Of a DNA stretch of 34,497 nt, positions 16,554 through 24,827 are shown piece by piece (position 1 is the stretch's first letter; every line of letters begins with the position of its first letter). The translations under genes were made by a program, and so were the position numbers. The stretch is from Candidatus Faecalibacterium faecigallinarum (GTDB taxonomy: Bacteria > Bacillota > Clostridia > Oscillospirales > Ruminococcaceae). The stretch is from contig DWWN01000008.1 of assembly GCA_019119685.1 (NCBI GenBank), forward strand, positions 1 to 34,497. Reading direction: 5' to 3'. Below the pieces are notes generated by a model that was not told the origin of the DNA, ran no database searches, and saw only the letters and a list, made by a program, of their open reading frames with translations.

Positions 16554-17432
16554 TTAGACCTTTTCCTGCACCTTGCGGCCCAGGATGCCGGTAGGCTTGA
16601 CCAGCAGGACGATGATGAGGATGGCGAAGGTGGCGGCGTCACGCCAGGCCGACAGGCCCACCGCCGAGACAAGGCTCTCGCAGACGCCGATGGCCAGGCC
16701 GCCGATCATGGCGCCGGGGATGGAACCGATGCCGCCCAGAACGGCGGCCACGAAGGCTTTCAGGCCCAGCATCGAGCCCATGGTGGGGGTGGCCTGCGGA
16801 TAGCTGCAGCAGTACAGCACCGAGCCGATGCCGGCCAGGGCCGAGCCCACCGCAAAGGTGAAGGAAATGGTGCTGTTGACGTTGACGCCCATCAGGCGGG
16901 CGGCGTCCATGTCCTCCGAGACGGCCCGCATGGCCTTGCCCAGCTTGGTGCGCTGGACAAGCAGCGTCAGCACGATCATCGAGATGACCATGACCGCCAG
17001 GGTCAGGATGGTGGTCAGGCTGATGTTGACGGTGCCGATCTGGAACACCTGGTTGGTGAAATAGGAGGGGATCACCTTGGCGCCCGAGCCCAAAATCAGC
17101 TCGGCGGTGTACTCCAGGAAGAAGGAGACGCCGATGGCCGTGATCAGCAGGGACAGGCGGGGCGCATCGCGCAGGGGGGTGTAGGCGATCTTTTCGATCA
17201 CCACGCCCAGCACGGTGCAGGTGAGGATGGAGGCGCAGACCGCCGTCACCGGGCCGAGGCCCAGCTGGTTCATCACGAACCAGGACATATACGCGCCCAC
17301 CATGATGATGTCGCCGTGGGCAAAGTTCAGCAGCAGGATGATGCCGTACACCATGCTGTAGCCCAGAGCGATCAGCGCGTAGATGCTGCCCAGCGACAGG
17401 CCGTTGATCAGCTGGCTGAAAAATACTGTCAT
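16554..17432 (-). CDS. Branched-chain amino-acid ABC transporter permease LivH (292 aa)
   Basis: First permease gene after the binding-protein gene. It has eight hydrophobic segments, with family motifs NGLSLGSIYALIALGYSMVYG, LNFAHGDIIMVGAY and AAVLGGIGSIPGAMIGG. The ATG at 17432 has AAAGGAA upstream. An in-frame upstream extension reaching 17618 would cover the intercistronic hairpin and has no ribosome binding site. Confidence 0.93.
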   Translation of the reverse strand: MTVFFSQLINGLSLGSIYALIALGYSMVYGIILLLNFAHGDIIMVGAYMSWFVMNQLGLGPVTAVCASILTCTVLGVVIEKIAYTPLRDAPRLSLLITAIGVSFFLEYTAELILGSGAKVIPSYFTNQVFQIGTVNISLTTILTLAVMVISMIVLTLLVQRTKLGKAMRAVSEDMDAARLMGVNVNSTISFTFAVGSALAGIGSVLYCCSYPQATPTMGSMLGLKAFVAAVLGGIGSIPGAMIGGLAIGVCESLVSAVGLSAWRDAATFAILIIVLLVKPTGILGRKVQEKV

Positions 17433-17484
17433 GGTAGCAGTTCCTTTCTCTTTGACATTTTCTGCGGCGCTGTTTACGCGAAAA

Positions 17485-17527
17485 TGCGGAGACCATCCGA
17501 GCATTCCCTGTTCGAGCGGTCTCCGCA
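17485..17527 (-). terminator. Intercistronic hairpin between livK and livH
   Basis: GCGGAGACC (17486-17494) pairs with GGTCTCCGC (17518-17526); on the minus strand ATTTT follows. It is a weak terminator or a 3'-end stabiliser, a common way to make more binding protein than permease from one operon. There is no strong separate promoter for livH. Confidence 0.5.
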
Positions 17528-17627
17528 CTATCCGTTTGTTATTGCTCCGCAGTATTCCGCAATAAAAACTTGAAATCACACCCGGAAACACGCGCCGGCC
17601 CGGCGGAGGGTCCGGCACGCAGGCAGC

Positions 17628-18854
17628 TTAGTACTGCTCGACGAAGACGGCCTCGCCGTTCTCGAAGGTCAGGATGGCGGCAGTCTTGACGGGGTCGTTG
17701 TGGTCGTCAAAGGTGAAGCTGCCGGTGACGCCCTCAAAGCTGCCGTTCTTGATGCCGTCGATGACGGCCTGCTTGTACTCGTCGGAACCGGGCTCCAGGC
17801 CGGCCTCCTCGGCAGCCTGCAGGCCGCCGCAGACGGTCAGAGCGGCGTCGTAGCCCAGGGGCGAGAAGCCGTTGGGGTAGGGCTCGCCGTACTCGGCCTC
17901 GTAAGCGCTCTCAAAGTCGGGGTTGGAGCCGGTGGCGTAGTTGGCGCAGAAGTAGCAGCCGTCCAGCTGCTCCGCCGTAGCGTACTGGGTAACGCCGTCC
18001 CAGCCGTCGCCGCCCAGGAAGGGGACGTCCAGGCCCACGTCGGCGGCCTGGGTCAGGATCTGGCCCACGTCCTCGTAGTAGTTGGGGCAGTAGACCATCT
18101 CGGGGTTGGCGTTCAGGATGGTGGTCAGCTGGGTCTTGAAGTCCACGTCGCCGGCGGAGTAAGTCTCGGAGGCGACGATCTCGCCGCCGTTGGCCTCGAA
18201 CTCGGACATGAAGTTGGAAGCCAGGCCCTCGTTGTAGTCGGCGCCGGTCTGGTAGATCACAGCGGCCTTGGTGTAGCCCAGCTTGTCGGTGGCATAGTCG
18301 GCCATCTTGACGCCCTGGAACGGGTCGGTGAAGGTGGTGCGGAACACGTTGGAGTAGACGGTGTCGGTCTCGGCGTCGTAGGTGACGGCCTCGGCGGTAG
18401 CGGAGGCGGTGACCATAGGCATATTGTAGTCCTGGGTCTCAGCCACAACAGCCAGGGTGGGGGTGGTGGTGACGTCGCCGATCAGAGCGGTGATGCCCTG
18501 GTCCACCATCTGGGTAAAGCAGGTGACAGCCTGGGTGGCGTCGCCCTGCTCGTCCATCTCGACGACCTCGATCTGCTTGCCGTTGATGCCGCCGGCCTCG
18601 TTGATCTGCTTGATGTACAGGTTGGCGCCGTTGGCCACAGCGATGCCGTAGACCGACACATCACCGGTCAGGGGAGCCAGCAGGCCCACCTTGATGGTGT
18701 CGCCGGAGGCGGAGCCGGAAGCTGCGCCCGACGCGGCGGTGGAAGCGGCGGTGCTGGAGGAGCTGGACGAAGAACCGCAGGCGCTCAGTGCGCCCACAGC
18801 GGCGGCAGCGCCCACAACAGCCAGGAACTGACGGCGGGAAATGCTCTTTTTCAT
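17628..18854 (-). CDS. Branched-chain amino-acid binding lipoprotein LivK with twin-arginine signal (408 aa)
   Basis: Extracellular Leu/Ile/Val-type binding protein (Peripla_BP_6 fold). The N-terminus is MKKSISRRQFLAVVG followed by an Ala-rich core and lipobox LSAC. The twin-arginine motif SRRQFL and lipidation at Cys26 together predict Tat export followed by membrane anchoring. A Ser/Ala/Gly linker (27-48) precedes the mature domain, which starts DTIKVGLLAPLTGDVSVYG, the standard opening of this family. The ATG has GAGGG upstream. First gene of the operon livK-H-M-G-F. Substrate class is from family; the precise amino acid is not certain. Confidence 0.92.
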   Translation of the reverse strand: MKKSISRRQFLAVVGAAAAVGALSACGSSSSSSSTAASTAASGAASGSASGDTIKVGLLAPLTGDVSVYGIAVANGANLYIKQINEAGGINGKQIEVVEMDEQGDATQAVTCFTQMVDQGITALIGDVTTTPTLAVVAETQDYNMPMVTASATAEAVTYDAETDTVYSNVFRTTFTDPFQGVKMADYATDKLGYTKAAVIYQTGADYNEGLASNFMSEFEANGGEIVASETYSAGDVDFKTQLTTILNANPEMVYCPNYYEDVGQILTQAADVGLDVPFLGGDGWDGVTQYATAEQLDGCYFCANYATGSNPDFESAYEAEYGEPYPNGFSPLGYDAALTVCGGLQAAEEAGLEPGSDEYKQAVIDGIKNGSFEGVTGSFTFDDHNDPVKTAAILTFENGEAVFVEQY

Positions 18855-18911
18855 ACTAAAATCCCTCTTTCTTGCTTACTGCTTTAGAACAACAGAGTAA
18901 AATAGACAAGC

Positions 18912-18942
18912 AAGGGAGCCCCTTCTCCCTTGAAGCTCCCTT
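18912..18942 (-). promoter_or_regulatory. Hairpin in the livK leader
   Basis: AAGGGAGC (18912-18919) pairs with GCTCCCTT (18935-18942) just downstream of the predicted start point. No T-run follows, so it is more likely a 5' stabilising or regulatory hairpin than a terminator. Confidence 0.4.
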
Positions 18943-18954
18943 ACTTTGTACTAT

Positions 18955-18983
18955 AGTATAATCAACTGAAGCGCCAGCCGCAA
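18955..18983 (-). promoter_or_regulatory. Putative livKHMGF promoter
   Basis: On the minus strand TTGCGG (18978-18983), 17-nt spacer, TATACT (18955-18960). Leader about 95 nt. Confidence 0.5.
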
Positions 18984-19091
18984 GTCACAAACCAGCCATA
19001 GTTTTTTGATACATGAGACTTGTTTATTGTGAACTTTAACAAATTTCACTTATAAATTTCCTTGACAGGAAACTCCTGCCAGGCCGGCGGC

Positions 19092-20486
19092 TCAGGCTTC
19101 CTCGCCGGCAGCGGCGGGGCCGGCGGCGTTTTCCGCCGCCTCAGGGACGGCCGCAGCGCGCTTGGCCTGGCCGAGGGCACGCAGGCAGAAATACAGGGAA
19201 AGCCCGGTGCCGATGGCCCAGCCGATGGGCCAGGACAGCCAGATGCCGGTGGAGCCCAGCGCCGTGGCCGACAGCGCCACCGACAAAGCCACCCGCAGGA
19301 TCAGGTCGGCAAAGGTGGCAACCATGAACTGCACCATCAGCGAGCAGCCGCGCAGCACGCCGTCCGACACCAGCTTGAGGGACACCACAAAGTAGAAGGG
19401 GGCCACGATCCGCAAAAAGAGGATGCCGGTCTCGATGGCGGTGCCGGTGGGCTCGTTCATGAACAGGAACAGCAGCTGCCGCCCGGCGAAGAAGTAGGCC
19501 GTCGCCAGGGGCACGCAGATCAGCCACACCAGCTTGACGCCGGCGATGTAGCCCTGGCGCACCCGCTCGGGCTTGGCCGCGCCCAGGTTCTGGCTGGTGT
19601 AGTTGGAGATGCCGTTGGCCAGGGTGGTGAAAGAGGTGATGACCAGGTTGTTCAGCTTGACCGCCGCCGAATAGCCGGCGATGACGCTGGCGCCAAAGCT
19701 GTTGATGACGCTCTGGATGATGATGTTGCCCACCGACACCGAGCTCTGCTGCAGGATGCTGGGCACGGCGATGACCGCGATCTTGCCCAGCATCCGCCAG
19801 GAGAAGAGGGCGGGCTTTTCCGGGGTGGAGATGGCCTTCATCCGGCGGGCCACCGCCAGCAGGGCCAGCACGCAGCTGATGCCCTGGCAGAGGAAGGTGG
19901 CCCAGGCGACGCCCGCCACCCCCATGTCAAAGGCGGTGACAAAGAAGATATCCATAAAGATGTTGCCCACCGACGAAGCCGCCAGGAAGAAGAAGGGGGT
20001 GCGGCTGTCGCCCAGCGCCGAGAAAATGCCGGTGGCTACGTTGTAAAAGAACATGAAGGGCAGGCCCAGGACGTAGATGTCCAGGTACAGGGCCGAGTCG
20101 GCCAGGATCTCGGCCGGGGTGTTGATGAGCTCGAGCAGCGCGTCGCACCCCAAAAGGCCCACCAGCATCAGGGCGGCCACCAGCACCGCGCACCCGATCA
20201 GGGAGGTGGTGACGGCGGTCTTCATGTCGCGGTACTGCTTGGCCCCGAAAAACCGGGACACGATGACCGAACAGCCGATGTTGCACCCAAAGGCGAAGGC
20301 GATGAAGATCAAAGTGATCTCATAGCTGTTGCCCACGGCCGCCAGGGCCGCCTCGCCGACGAACTTGCCGGCCACCAAACTGTCCGCAATGTTGTACAGC
20401 TGCTGAAAGACCACGCTGCCGAACATGGGCAGGCAGAACTTCCACAGCACGGTAGACGGATTTCCCACCGTCAGATCCTTGTTCAC
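19092..20486 (-). CDS. MATE-family multidrug/cation exporter (464 aa)
   Basis: Twelve-helix MATE transporter. Features include LPMFGSVVFQQLYNIADSLVAG near the N-terminus, AFAFGCNIGCSVIVSRFFGAK, and the repeated half in the second bundle (ISNYTSQNLGAAKPERVRQG). This is the NorM/DinF-like 'MATE family efflux transporter' type common in Clostridia. The start is GTG at 20486 with a perfect AAGGAGG 7 nt upstream. It is divergent from a LysR regulator gene with a shared control region, suggesting that its expression is controlled by that regulator. Substrate unknown. Confidence 0.93.
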   Translation of the reverse strand: MNKDLTVGNPSTVLWKFCLPMFGSVVFQQLYNIADSLVAGKFVGEAALAAVGNSYEITLIFIAFAFGCNIGCSVIVSRFFGAKQYRDMKTAVTTSLIGCAVLVAALMLVGLLGCDALLELINTPAEILADSALYLDIYVLGLPFMFFYNVATGIFSALGDSRTPFFFLAASSVGNIFMDIFFVTAFDMGVAGVAWATFLCQGISCVLALLAVARRMKAISTPEKPALFSWRMLGKIAVIAVPSILQQSSVSVGNIIIQSVINSFGASVIAGYSAAVKLNNLVITSFTTLANGISNYTSQNLGAAKPERVRQGYIAGVKLVWLICVPLATAYFFAGRQLLFLFMNEPTGTAIETGILFLRIVAPFYFVVSLKLVSDGVLRGCSLMVQFMVATFADLILRVALSVALSATALGSTGIWLSWPIGWAIGTGLSLYFCLRALGQAKRAAAVPEAAENAAGPAAAGEEA

Positions 20487-20546
20487 AAAAATTCCTCCTT
20501 ACAGCTAGAAGAGCGGAAGCCGCCGTTGTAATTTGTACCAAAAGAT

Positions 20547-20575
20547 AGTATACTTTTTTGGATGGCATAAGTAAA
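20547..20575 (-). promoter_or_regulatory. MATE gene promoter
   Basis: On the minus strand TTTACT (20570-20575), 17-nt spacer, TATACT (20547-20552). The -35 box overlaps the palindrome at 20572-20587. Confidence 0.6.
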
Positions 20576-20587
20576 ATATATGTTTTA
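20572..20587. promoter_or_regulatory. Candidate LysR operator
   Basis: TAAAATATATGTTTTA is an AT-rich 16-nt imperfect inverted repeat (TAAAA/TTTTA arms) between the divergent MATE and LysR genes. LysR regulators usually bind T-N11-A palindromes in such regions and control themselves and the neighbour. Assignment is inferred. Confidence 0.4.
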
Positions 20588-20628
20588 TATAAAATCCATA
20601 TCAAAGTGAGATGAAGGAGGGCGCGCCT

Positions 20629-21528
20629 GTGCCGGTGCCATACGATTACTACCGCATTTTCTACTACGTTGCCAAATACCGCAGCTTTACCCAGGCGGCC
20701 GCGGCGCTGCACGGCAGCCAGCCCAACATCACCCGGACCATCAACCTGCTGGAACAGGAGCTGGGCTGCCGCCTGTTCGAGCGCAGCCACCGGGGGGTGG
20801 CCCTGACCCCCGAGGGGGAGCAGCTGTTTTCCCACGTCCAGATCATGCAGGAGCAGATGCAGGCCGCTGAATCCGAGCTGGCCAGCCGCCGCAGCCTGCA
20901 CAGCGGGCGGGTGGCCATCGGCGCCAGCGAGACGGCCCTGCACGGGCTGCTGCTGCCGGTGCTGCGGGACTTCAAGCGGCGGTATCCGGGGGTGCGACTC
21001 CAGATCACCAACCACTCCACCCCGCAGGCCATCGAGGCCCTGCGCACGGGGCTGGTGGAGCTGGCGGTGGTGGGCACCCCCTGCGGGGAGCTGGCCGCCC
21101 CGCTGGCCGAGCAGCGGCTACGCCCCTTTCAGGACTTGCTGGTGGGCGGGCCGGAATACGCCCATCTGGCTGGCCGGCCCCTGACCTATGGGGAACTGGC
21201 CCGGCTGCCCCTGATCTGCCTGGGACAGGACAGTTCCACCTTTGCCTTTTACGCCCGGCTCTTTGCGGAAAATGGCGCCGTGCTGGAGCCGGACGTCCAG
21301 ACCGCCACCACCGACCAGCTGGTGCCGCTGGTGCGGTACGGGCTGGGGCTGGCCTTCGTCCCCGAGGACTTTGCCGGGGACGCCCTGGCCAAAGGGGAAG
21401 TGGTCCGCCTGACGCTGGAAGCGCCCCCGCCCCTGCGCTATATCAGCCTGGTGAAAGACAAAAGCCGCCCGCTCAGCGTCGCTGCCATGGAACTGGAGCG
21501 GATGCTGCGGGCGGCCTCCCAAAGCTGA
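20629..21528 (+). CDS. LysR-family transcriptional regulator (299 aa)
   Basis: N-terminal winged helix-turn-helix (about residues 1-62): YYRIFYYVAKYRSFTQAAAA, then SQPNITRTINLLEQELGCRL and FERSHRGVALTPEG. A LysR substrate-binding domain follows (about 85-295). The GTG at 20629 is chosen because AAGGAGG lies 8 nt upstream; the ATG at 20611 lies directly before that ribosome binding site and is unlikely. Divergent from the MATE exporter gene and probably its regulator. It is convergent with, and 3 nt from, the next hypothetical gene, with no terminator visible between them. Confidence 0.92.
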   Translation: MPVPYDYYRIFYYVAKYRSFTQAAAALHGSQPNITRTINLLEQELGCRLFERSHRGVALTPEGEQLFSHVQIMQEQMQAAESELASRRSLHSGRVAIGASETALHGLLLPVLRDFKRRYPGVRLQITNHSTPQAIEALRTGLVELAVVGTPCGELAAPLAEQRLRPFQDLLVGGPEYAHLAGRPLTYGELARLPLICLGQDSSTFAFYARLFAENGAVLEPDVQTATTDQLVPLVRYGLGLAFVPEDFAGDALAKGEVVRLTLEAPPPLRYISLVKDKSRPLSVAAMELERMLRAASQS

Positions 21529-21531
21529 ATT

Positions 21532-22110
21532 TTACCGCCACAGCCGCTTCCAGCGGGCGGCCTGGGCGGCCAGCCAGCGGTCCAGCAGGGGGTGGCTGAC
21601 CCAGGCTTTGCCCGCGCCGCTCTCAATGAGGCGGCGGGCGAGCTGCCGGGGCGCGGCGTCGGCCAGGCCGGGCGCGTCGGGGCCGAGGGTCAACGTCAAA
21701 GCGCAGGAGGCGTCGGGCCAGGGCGGGGCCGCCTCGTCCGACGGCCAGAGGAAGGGCGGCAGCAGCCGCACCGCACAGGTGGCCCGGCGGCCCTCCTCGG
21801 TCAGCATCAGGGCGGCAGGGACCCCGGCGGGGGTGCACCGCAGTTCGGCGGCGAGCACCCGCAGCCGCCCCGGCGGCAAAATCTGGACGAAGCCCGCTTT
21901 GGGGGCGGGGGAGAGGGCGCACCAGTCCCGGGCCTCCTCCGGCTCGATGGGCCAGGCCGGCGGGTCAAATTTGGCGTACAGGCCCGGCAGGGCAAAGCTC
22001 TCGGCCCCGGCCAGCGCCTCCAAAAGCAGGGTGTAAAATTCGGTCATGGGGTGCCCCGGGTCGGGCTGGCCCAGCCCGAAGCCGGGGCGGGTCACTTTTC
22101 CGCCGCCCAT
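21532..22110 (-). CDS. Conserved-looking hypothetical protein (192 aa)
   Basis: I do not recognise a family. The ATG at 22110 has AAAAGGAG 8 nt upstream, which supports translation; codon use matches neighbours. The protein is soluble, rich in Ala, Pro, Leu and Trp, with no signal peptide, membrane helix or nucleotide-binding motif. The N-terminus MGGGKVTRPGFGLGQPDPGHP is Gly/Pro-rich and flexible. Its C-terminal part (RQLARRLIESGAGKAWVSHP...RWKRLW) is predicted helical and basic. It is divergent from bioY by 85 nt and convergent with lysR. Confidence 0.55.
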   Translation of the reverse strand: MGGGKVTRPGFGLGQPDPGHPMTEFYTLLLEALAGAESFALPGLYAKFDPPAWPIEPEEARDWCALSPAPKAGFVQILPPGRLRVLAAELRCTPAGVPAALMLTEEGRRATCAVRLLPPFLWPSDEAAPPWPDASCALTLTLGPDAPGLADAAPRQLARRLIESGAGKAWVSHPLLDRWLAAQAARWKRLWR

Positions 22111-22140
22111 AAACAACGCTCCTTTTCACAAAAATGGGGA

Positions 22141-22169
22141 TTGCTTTTTGAGGCTTTTTCCCTTATACT
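22141..22169 (+). promoter_or_regulatory. bioY promoter
   Basis: TTGCTT (22141-22146), 17-nt spacer, TATACT (22164-22169). The leader would be only about 20 nt. I see no clear BirA or BioR operator. Confidence 0.55.
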
Positions 22170-22195
22170 GGCCCCAGAAAGGCGATGATGAGAAG

Positions 22196-22753
22196 GTGTC
22201 GAGAGAGAAAAAACAGAGCACATCCGCCCTGACCGCCGCCGCGATGATGGCGGCCGTCCTGTGCGTGCTGGGGCCGCTGTCGGTGCCGGTGGGGCCGGTG
22301 CCGGTCGCCATGGCAAACTTTGCCGTCAGCCTGGCCGCCTGGCTGCTGGGGCCCCGCTATGGCGCGCTGAGCGTGGCGGCCTACCTGCTGCTGGGCGCGG
22401 TGGGCGCGCCGGTGTTCGCGGGGGCCGGCGCGGGCGCAGCCGTCCTGTTCGGGCCCACCGGCGGCTATTTGATCGGCTACCTGGCGCAGGCGCTGATCGG
22501 CGGCTGGGCCGTGGAGCGCTCGGGGGGCCGGGCGCTGTGGTCCGGGCTGGGCCTTGCGGCGGGCGTGGCGGTCAGCTACGCCTTCGGCACCGCCTGGTTC
22601 ATCCTGCAGATGGGCTGCACCCTGCCCTATGCGCTGACCGTCTGTGTGCTGCCCTTCATCCCGTTTGACGCGGCCAAAGTGGCGCTGGCGTCGGTGCTGG
22701 GCAGCATCCTGCGCCGCGCCCTGCACCGGGCCGGCCTGCTGCACCACAACTAA
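22196..22753 (+). CDS. Biotin transporter substrate-binding (S) component BioY (185 aa)
   Basis: Membrane S component that captures biotin, either alone or with the shared ECF energy-coupling module. Six hydrophobic segments are present. Family motifs are seen: SVPVGPVPVAMANFAVSLAAWLLG, GALSVAAYLLLGAVGAPVFAG, and the BioY signature GPTGGYLIGYLAQALI. The start is taken as GTG at 22196 since no ATG fits and AAAGG lies 13 nt upstream; this start is less sure than the gene. No EcfA/T or biotin-synthesis genes are nearby, consistent with a biotin auxotroph using a shared ECF module (inference). Confidence 0.9.
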   Translation: MSREKKQSTSALTAAAMMAAVLCVLGPLSVPVGPVPVAMANFAVSLAAWLLGPRYGALSVAAYLLLGAVGAPVFAGAGAGAAVLFGPTGGYLIGYLAQALIGGWAVERSGGRALWSGLGLAAGVAVSYAFGTAWFILQMGCTLPYALTVCVLPFIPFDAAKVALASVLGSILRRALHRAGLLHHN

Positions 22754-22764
22754 AAAACTAGAAG

Positions 22765-22801
22765 AAAAGGCCGCGGCATTCGGAACGCCGCGGCCCTTTT
22801 T
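22765..22801. terminator. Bidirectional terminator, bioY / argF
   Basis: GGCCGCGGC (22769-22777) pairs with GCCGCGGCC (22787-22795), with T5 on the plus side and TTTTCTTCT on the minus side. It lies 15 nt after the bioY stop and 2 nt after the argF stop, so it can serve both convergent genes. Confidence 0.88.
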
Positions 22802-22802
22802 G

Positions 22803-23801
22803 TCAGTTGCCGGTATAGCCCAGCGTGGCCGCCATGACGGACTTGATGGTGTGCATCCGGTTCTCGGCCTCGTCAAAGACGATGCTCTGGGGCCCCTCGA
22901 ACACCTCGTCGGTGACTTCCATGGCGTCCCGGCCAAACCGCTCGCCCATCTCCTTGCCGATGACGGTCTTGTGGTCGTGGAAGGCGGGCAGGCAGTGCAT
23001 AAACACGGCCTGCGGCCCGGCGGCCTCCATCAGGGCGGCGTTGATCTGGTAGGGGGCCAGGTCGGCGATCCGCTCGGCCCACACCTCTACCGGCTCGCCC
23101 ATCGAGACCCACACGTCGGTGTAGAGGACGTCCGCCCCTTTGGCGGCGGCGAGAGGGTCCTCCTCAAAGCGGAGGGTGGCCCCGGTCCCGGCGGCGATGG
23201 CCTGGCACTGGGCGATGAGAGCCGGGTCGGGCCAGTATTTTTTGGGGGCGCAGGCGGTGAAGTGCAGCCCCATCTTGGCGCAGCCCACCATCAGGCTGTT
23301 GCCCATGTTGTAGCGGGCGTCCCCGAAATAGACGAAGTTGATCCCTTCCAGTTTGCCGAAGTGCTCCCGGATGGTCAAAAAGTCGGCCAGGATCTGGGTG
23401 GGGTGGAACTCGTTGGTCAGGCCGTTCCAGACCGGCACGCCGGCGTAGTGGGCCAGCTCCTCTACGATCTCCTGGCCGTAGCCGCGGTACTCGATGCCGT
23501 CGAACATCCGGCCCAGCACCCGGGCGGTGTCGGCGATGGACTCCTTTTTGCCGATCTGGCTGCCCGAGGGGTCCAGATAGGTCACTTCCATGCCCAGGTC
23601 GTGGGCGGCCACCTCAAAGCTGCACCGGGTGCGGGTGGAGGTCTTTTCAAAAATGAGGGCGATGTTTTTGCCCCGCAGCCCGTCGTGGCGGACGCCGGCC
23701 TTTTTCTGGGCCTTGAAGGCGGCTGCCAGGTCGATGAGCGCGCCGATTTCGGCGGGGGTATAGTCGAGCAGCTTCAAAAAGCTGCGGCCTTTCAGATTCA
23801 C
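22803..23801 (-). CDS. Ornithine carbamoyltransferase (332 aa)
   Basis: Joins carbamoyl phosphate and ornithine to citrulline in arginine synthesis. Visible motifs are STRTR (55-59, carbamoyl-phosphate binding), HPTQ (133-136), SMG (233-235, ornithine binding, which separates it from aspartate carbamoyltransferase) and HCLP (269-272, ornithine site). The GTG start at 23801 is preferred: AAAGGGGAG lies 6 nt upstream and the protein then opens [15 protein letters not shown], as most ArgF proteins do. In-frame ATGs at 23831 and 23822 lack a ribosome binding site. It stands alone here; other arg genes must be elsewhere. A candidate ArgR box lies in its leader. Confidence 0.95.
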   Translation of the reverse strand: MNLKGRSFLKLLDYTPAEIGALIDLAAAFKAQKKAGVRHDGLRGKNIALIFEKTSTRTRCSFEVAAHDLGMEVTYLDPSGSQIGKKESIADTARVLGRMFDGIEYRGYGQEIVEELAHYAGVPVWNGLTNEFHPTQILADFLTIREHFGKLEGINFVYFGDARYNMGNSLMVGCAKMGLHFTACAPKKYWPDPALIAQCQAIAAGTGATLRFEEDPLAAAKGADVLYTDVWVSMGEPVEVWAERIADLAPYQINAALMEAAGPQAVFMHCLPAFHDHKTVIGKEMGERFGRDAMEVTDEVFEGPQSIVFDEAENRMHTIKSVMAATLGYTGN

Positions 23802-23837
23802 AGGAAACTCCCCTTTCTGCATATATACCATTTAACG

Positions 23838-23861
23838 TGTATAAATAACCGTAAATATGCA
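23838..23861. promoter_or_regulatory. Candidate ArgR box
   Basis: TGTATAAATA-N4-TAAATATGCA, an imperfect AT-rich palindrome, lies just downstream of the argF -10, over the predicted start point. The half sites resemble ARG-box arms. Binding is inferred. Confidence 0.4.
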
Positions 23862-23864
23862 ATC

Positions 23865-23893
23865 ATTATACGCCGCCCGGGCAAAACTGTCAA
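23865..23893 (-). promoter_or_regulatory. argF promoter
   Basis: On the minus strand TTGACA (23888-23893), 17-nt spacer, TATAAT (23865-23870): full consensus. Confidence 0.85.
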
Positions 23894-23908
23894 GATAGAC
23901 AGAATATC

Positions 23909-24110
23909 GTCCCGCCCGGACGACATGTGCGTACGGGTGGGACACATACAGGGAAATGCAGTGCAGAGAGTGTGCGAGGCCGCAAGGCCGAGTGCGCGGT
24001 TCTGTGCTGCATTTTGTCCAAAAGGGGGATATTAGGGGGAAAGAATTTCTGCCGCGCGACTGCGCGCAGAAATTGGTCCCCCCTAAAGCGTGGCGCTTTT
24101 GCGCCACGCT
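23909..24110 (+). repeat. Family A structured element, copy 2 (candidate RNA)
   Basis: Same plan and same length (202 bp) as copy 1. P1: GTCCCGCCCG/CGGGTGGGAC (23909-23918 with 23934-23943, one G-T wobble), loop with GACATGTGCG. ACATACAGGG follows. P2: AAATGCAGTGCAGA/TCTGTGCTGCATTT (23954-23967 with 24001-24014, two wobbles), enclosing GTGTGC-GA-GGCC-GCAA-GGCC-GA-GTGCGC; GCAA is a GNRA tetraloop. P3: TTAGGGGG with CCCCCCTAA around ATTTCTG/CAGAAAT. P4: AGCGTGGCGC/GCGCCACGCT. The wobbles pair only on the plus strand. It starts 16 nt from the argF -35, pointing away from argF, and its P4 ends 2 nt from the convergent dCMP deaminase stop codon, where it may also act as terminator. Confidence 0.85.
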
Positions 24111-24112
24111 GG

Positions 24113-24595
24113 TTATAGGGTGAATGTGACTTGCCGCCCGCTGGCGTGGTAGGGCGTCAGGCGGACGCCGGCCTTTTTCAGCATAAAGCGTGCCGCCACG
24201 CTGGAATCGCTGTCGTGGTACTTGTCGTCGTAGTAGACGATCTCCCCGATGCCCGACTGGATGATGGCCTTGGTGCACTCGTTGCAGGGGAACAGGGTGA
24301 CGTAGATCCGCGCCCCCTTGAGGTTGTTGTGGGCGCTGTTGAGGATGGCGTTCAGCTCGGCGTGGCAGACGTACATATATTTGGTGTCCAAAGGCTCGCC
24401 CTCGCGGCCCCAGGGCATGGCGTCGTCGTCGCAGCCCATGGGCATCCCGTTGTAGCCCAGGGAAAGGATCTTGTTTTCGGGGCTGACGATGCAGGCTCCC
24501 ACCTGGCTGTTGGGGTCCTTCGAGCGCATGGCGGAGAGCAGCGCGATGCCCATAAAGTATTCGTCCCAGTTGATGTAGTCGTTGCGTTGTTTCAT
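24113..24595 (-). CDS. dCMP deaminase family protein, ComEB type (160 aa)
   Basis: Zinc-dependent deaminase of the dCMP deaminase/ComEB family, converting dCMP to dUMP for dTTP synthesis. Zinc and catalytic residues are visible: HAE (78-80) with the proton-shuttling Glu80, and PCNEC (103-107) with Cys104 and Cys107. SQVGACIV and [11 protein letters not shown] are family signatures. The ATG has GGGAGG upstream. Single-gene unit; family A copy 2 lies immediately 3' of it. Confidence 0.93.
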   Translation of the reverse strand: MKQRNDYINWDEYFMGIALLSAMRSKDPNSQVGACIVSPENKILSLGYNGMPMGCDDDAMPWGREGEPLDTKYMYVCHAELNAILNSAHNNLKGARIYVTLFPCNECTKAIIQSGIGEIVYYDDKYHDSDSSVAARFMLKKAGVRLTPYHASGRQVTFTL

Positions 24596-24630
24596 AAAAG
24601 GCGCCTCCCTGCGCAGTTTGTTGTGCTGCT

Positions 24631-24659
24631 ATTATACCGTATCAGCGTACAAAACACAA
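24631..24659 (-). promoter_or_regulatory. Promoter of the dCMP deaminase gene
   Basis: On the minus strand TTGTGT (24654-24659), 17-nt spacer, perfect TATAAT (24631-24636), 36 nt before the ATG. Confidence 0.65.
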
Positions 24660-24733
24660 TGCAAAAGCGCCACCTGACAAAGTGCACAAAAGTAAGCTGC
24701 GAACTTTGGAAGGCTAAATTTGGCACAAATCAT

Positions 24734-24761
24734 TTGAAATTGGCTTTGATTGTGGTATTAT
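24734..24761 (+). promoter_or_regulatory. Promoter of the EF-G-like gene
   Basis: TTGAAA (24734-24739), 16-nt spacer, TATTAT (24756-24761); leader about 60 nt. Confidence 0.6.
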
Positions 24762-24827
24762 CTTTGTAAAATATGCCACAAAAGCGGAGAGAAGTCCCGC
24801 CAGGCGGAAAAGAGGGAAAAGACCGTT

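Noticed and set aside
20611-20628. ATG at 20611 as the LysR start
   Set aside because: The AAGGAGG ribosome binding site lies just after this ATG, so translation more likely starts at the GTG at 20629.
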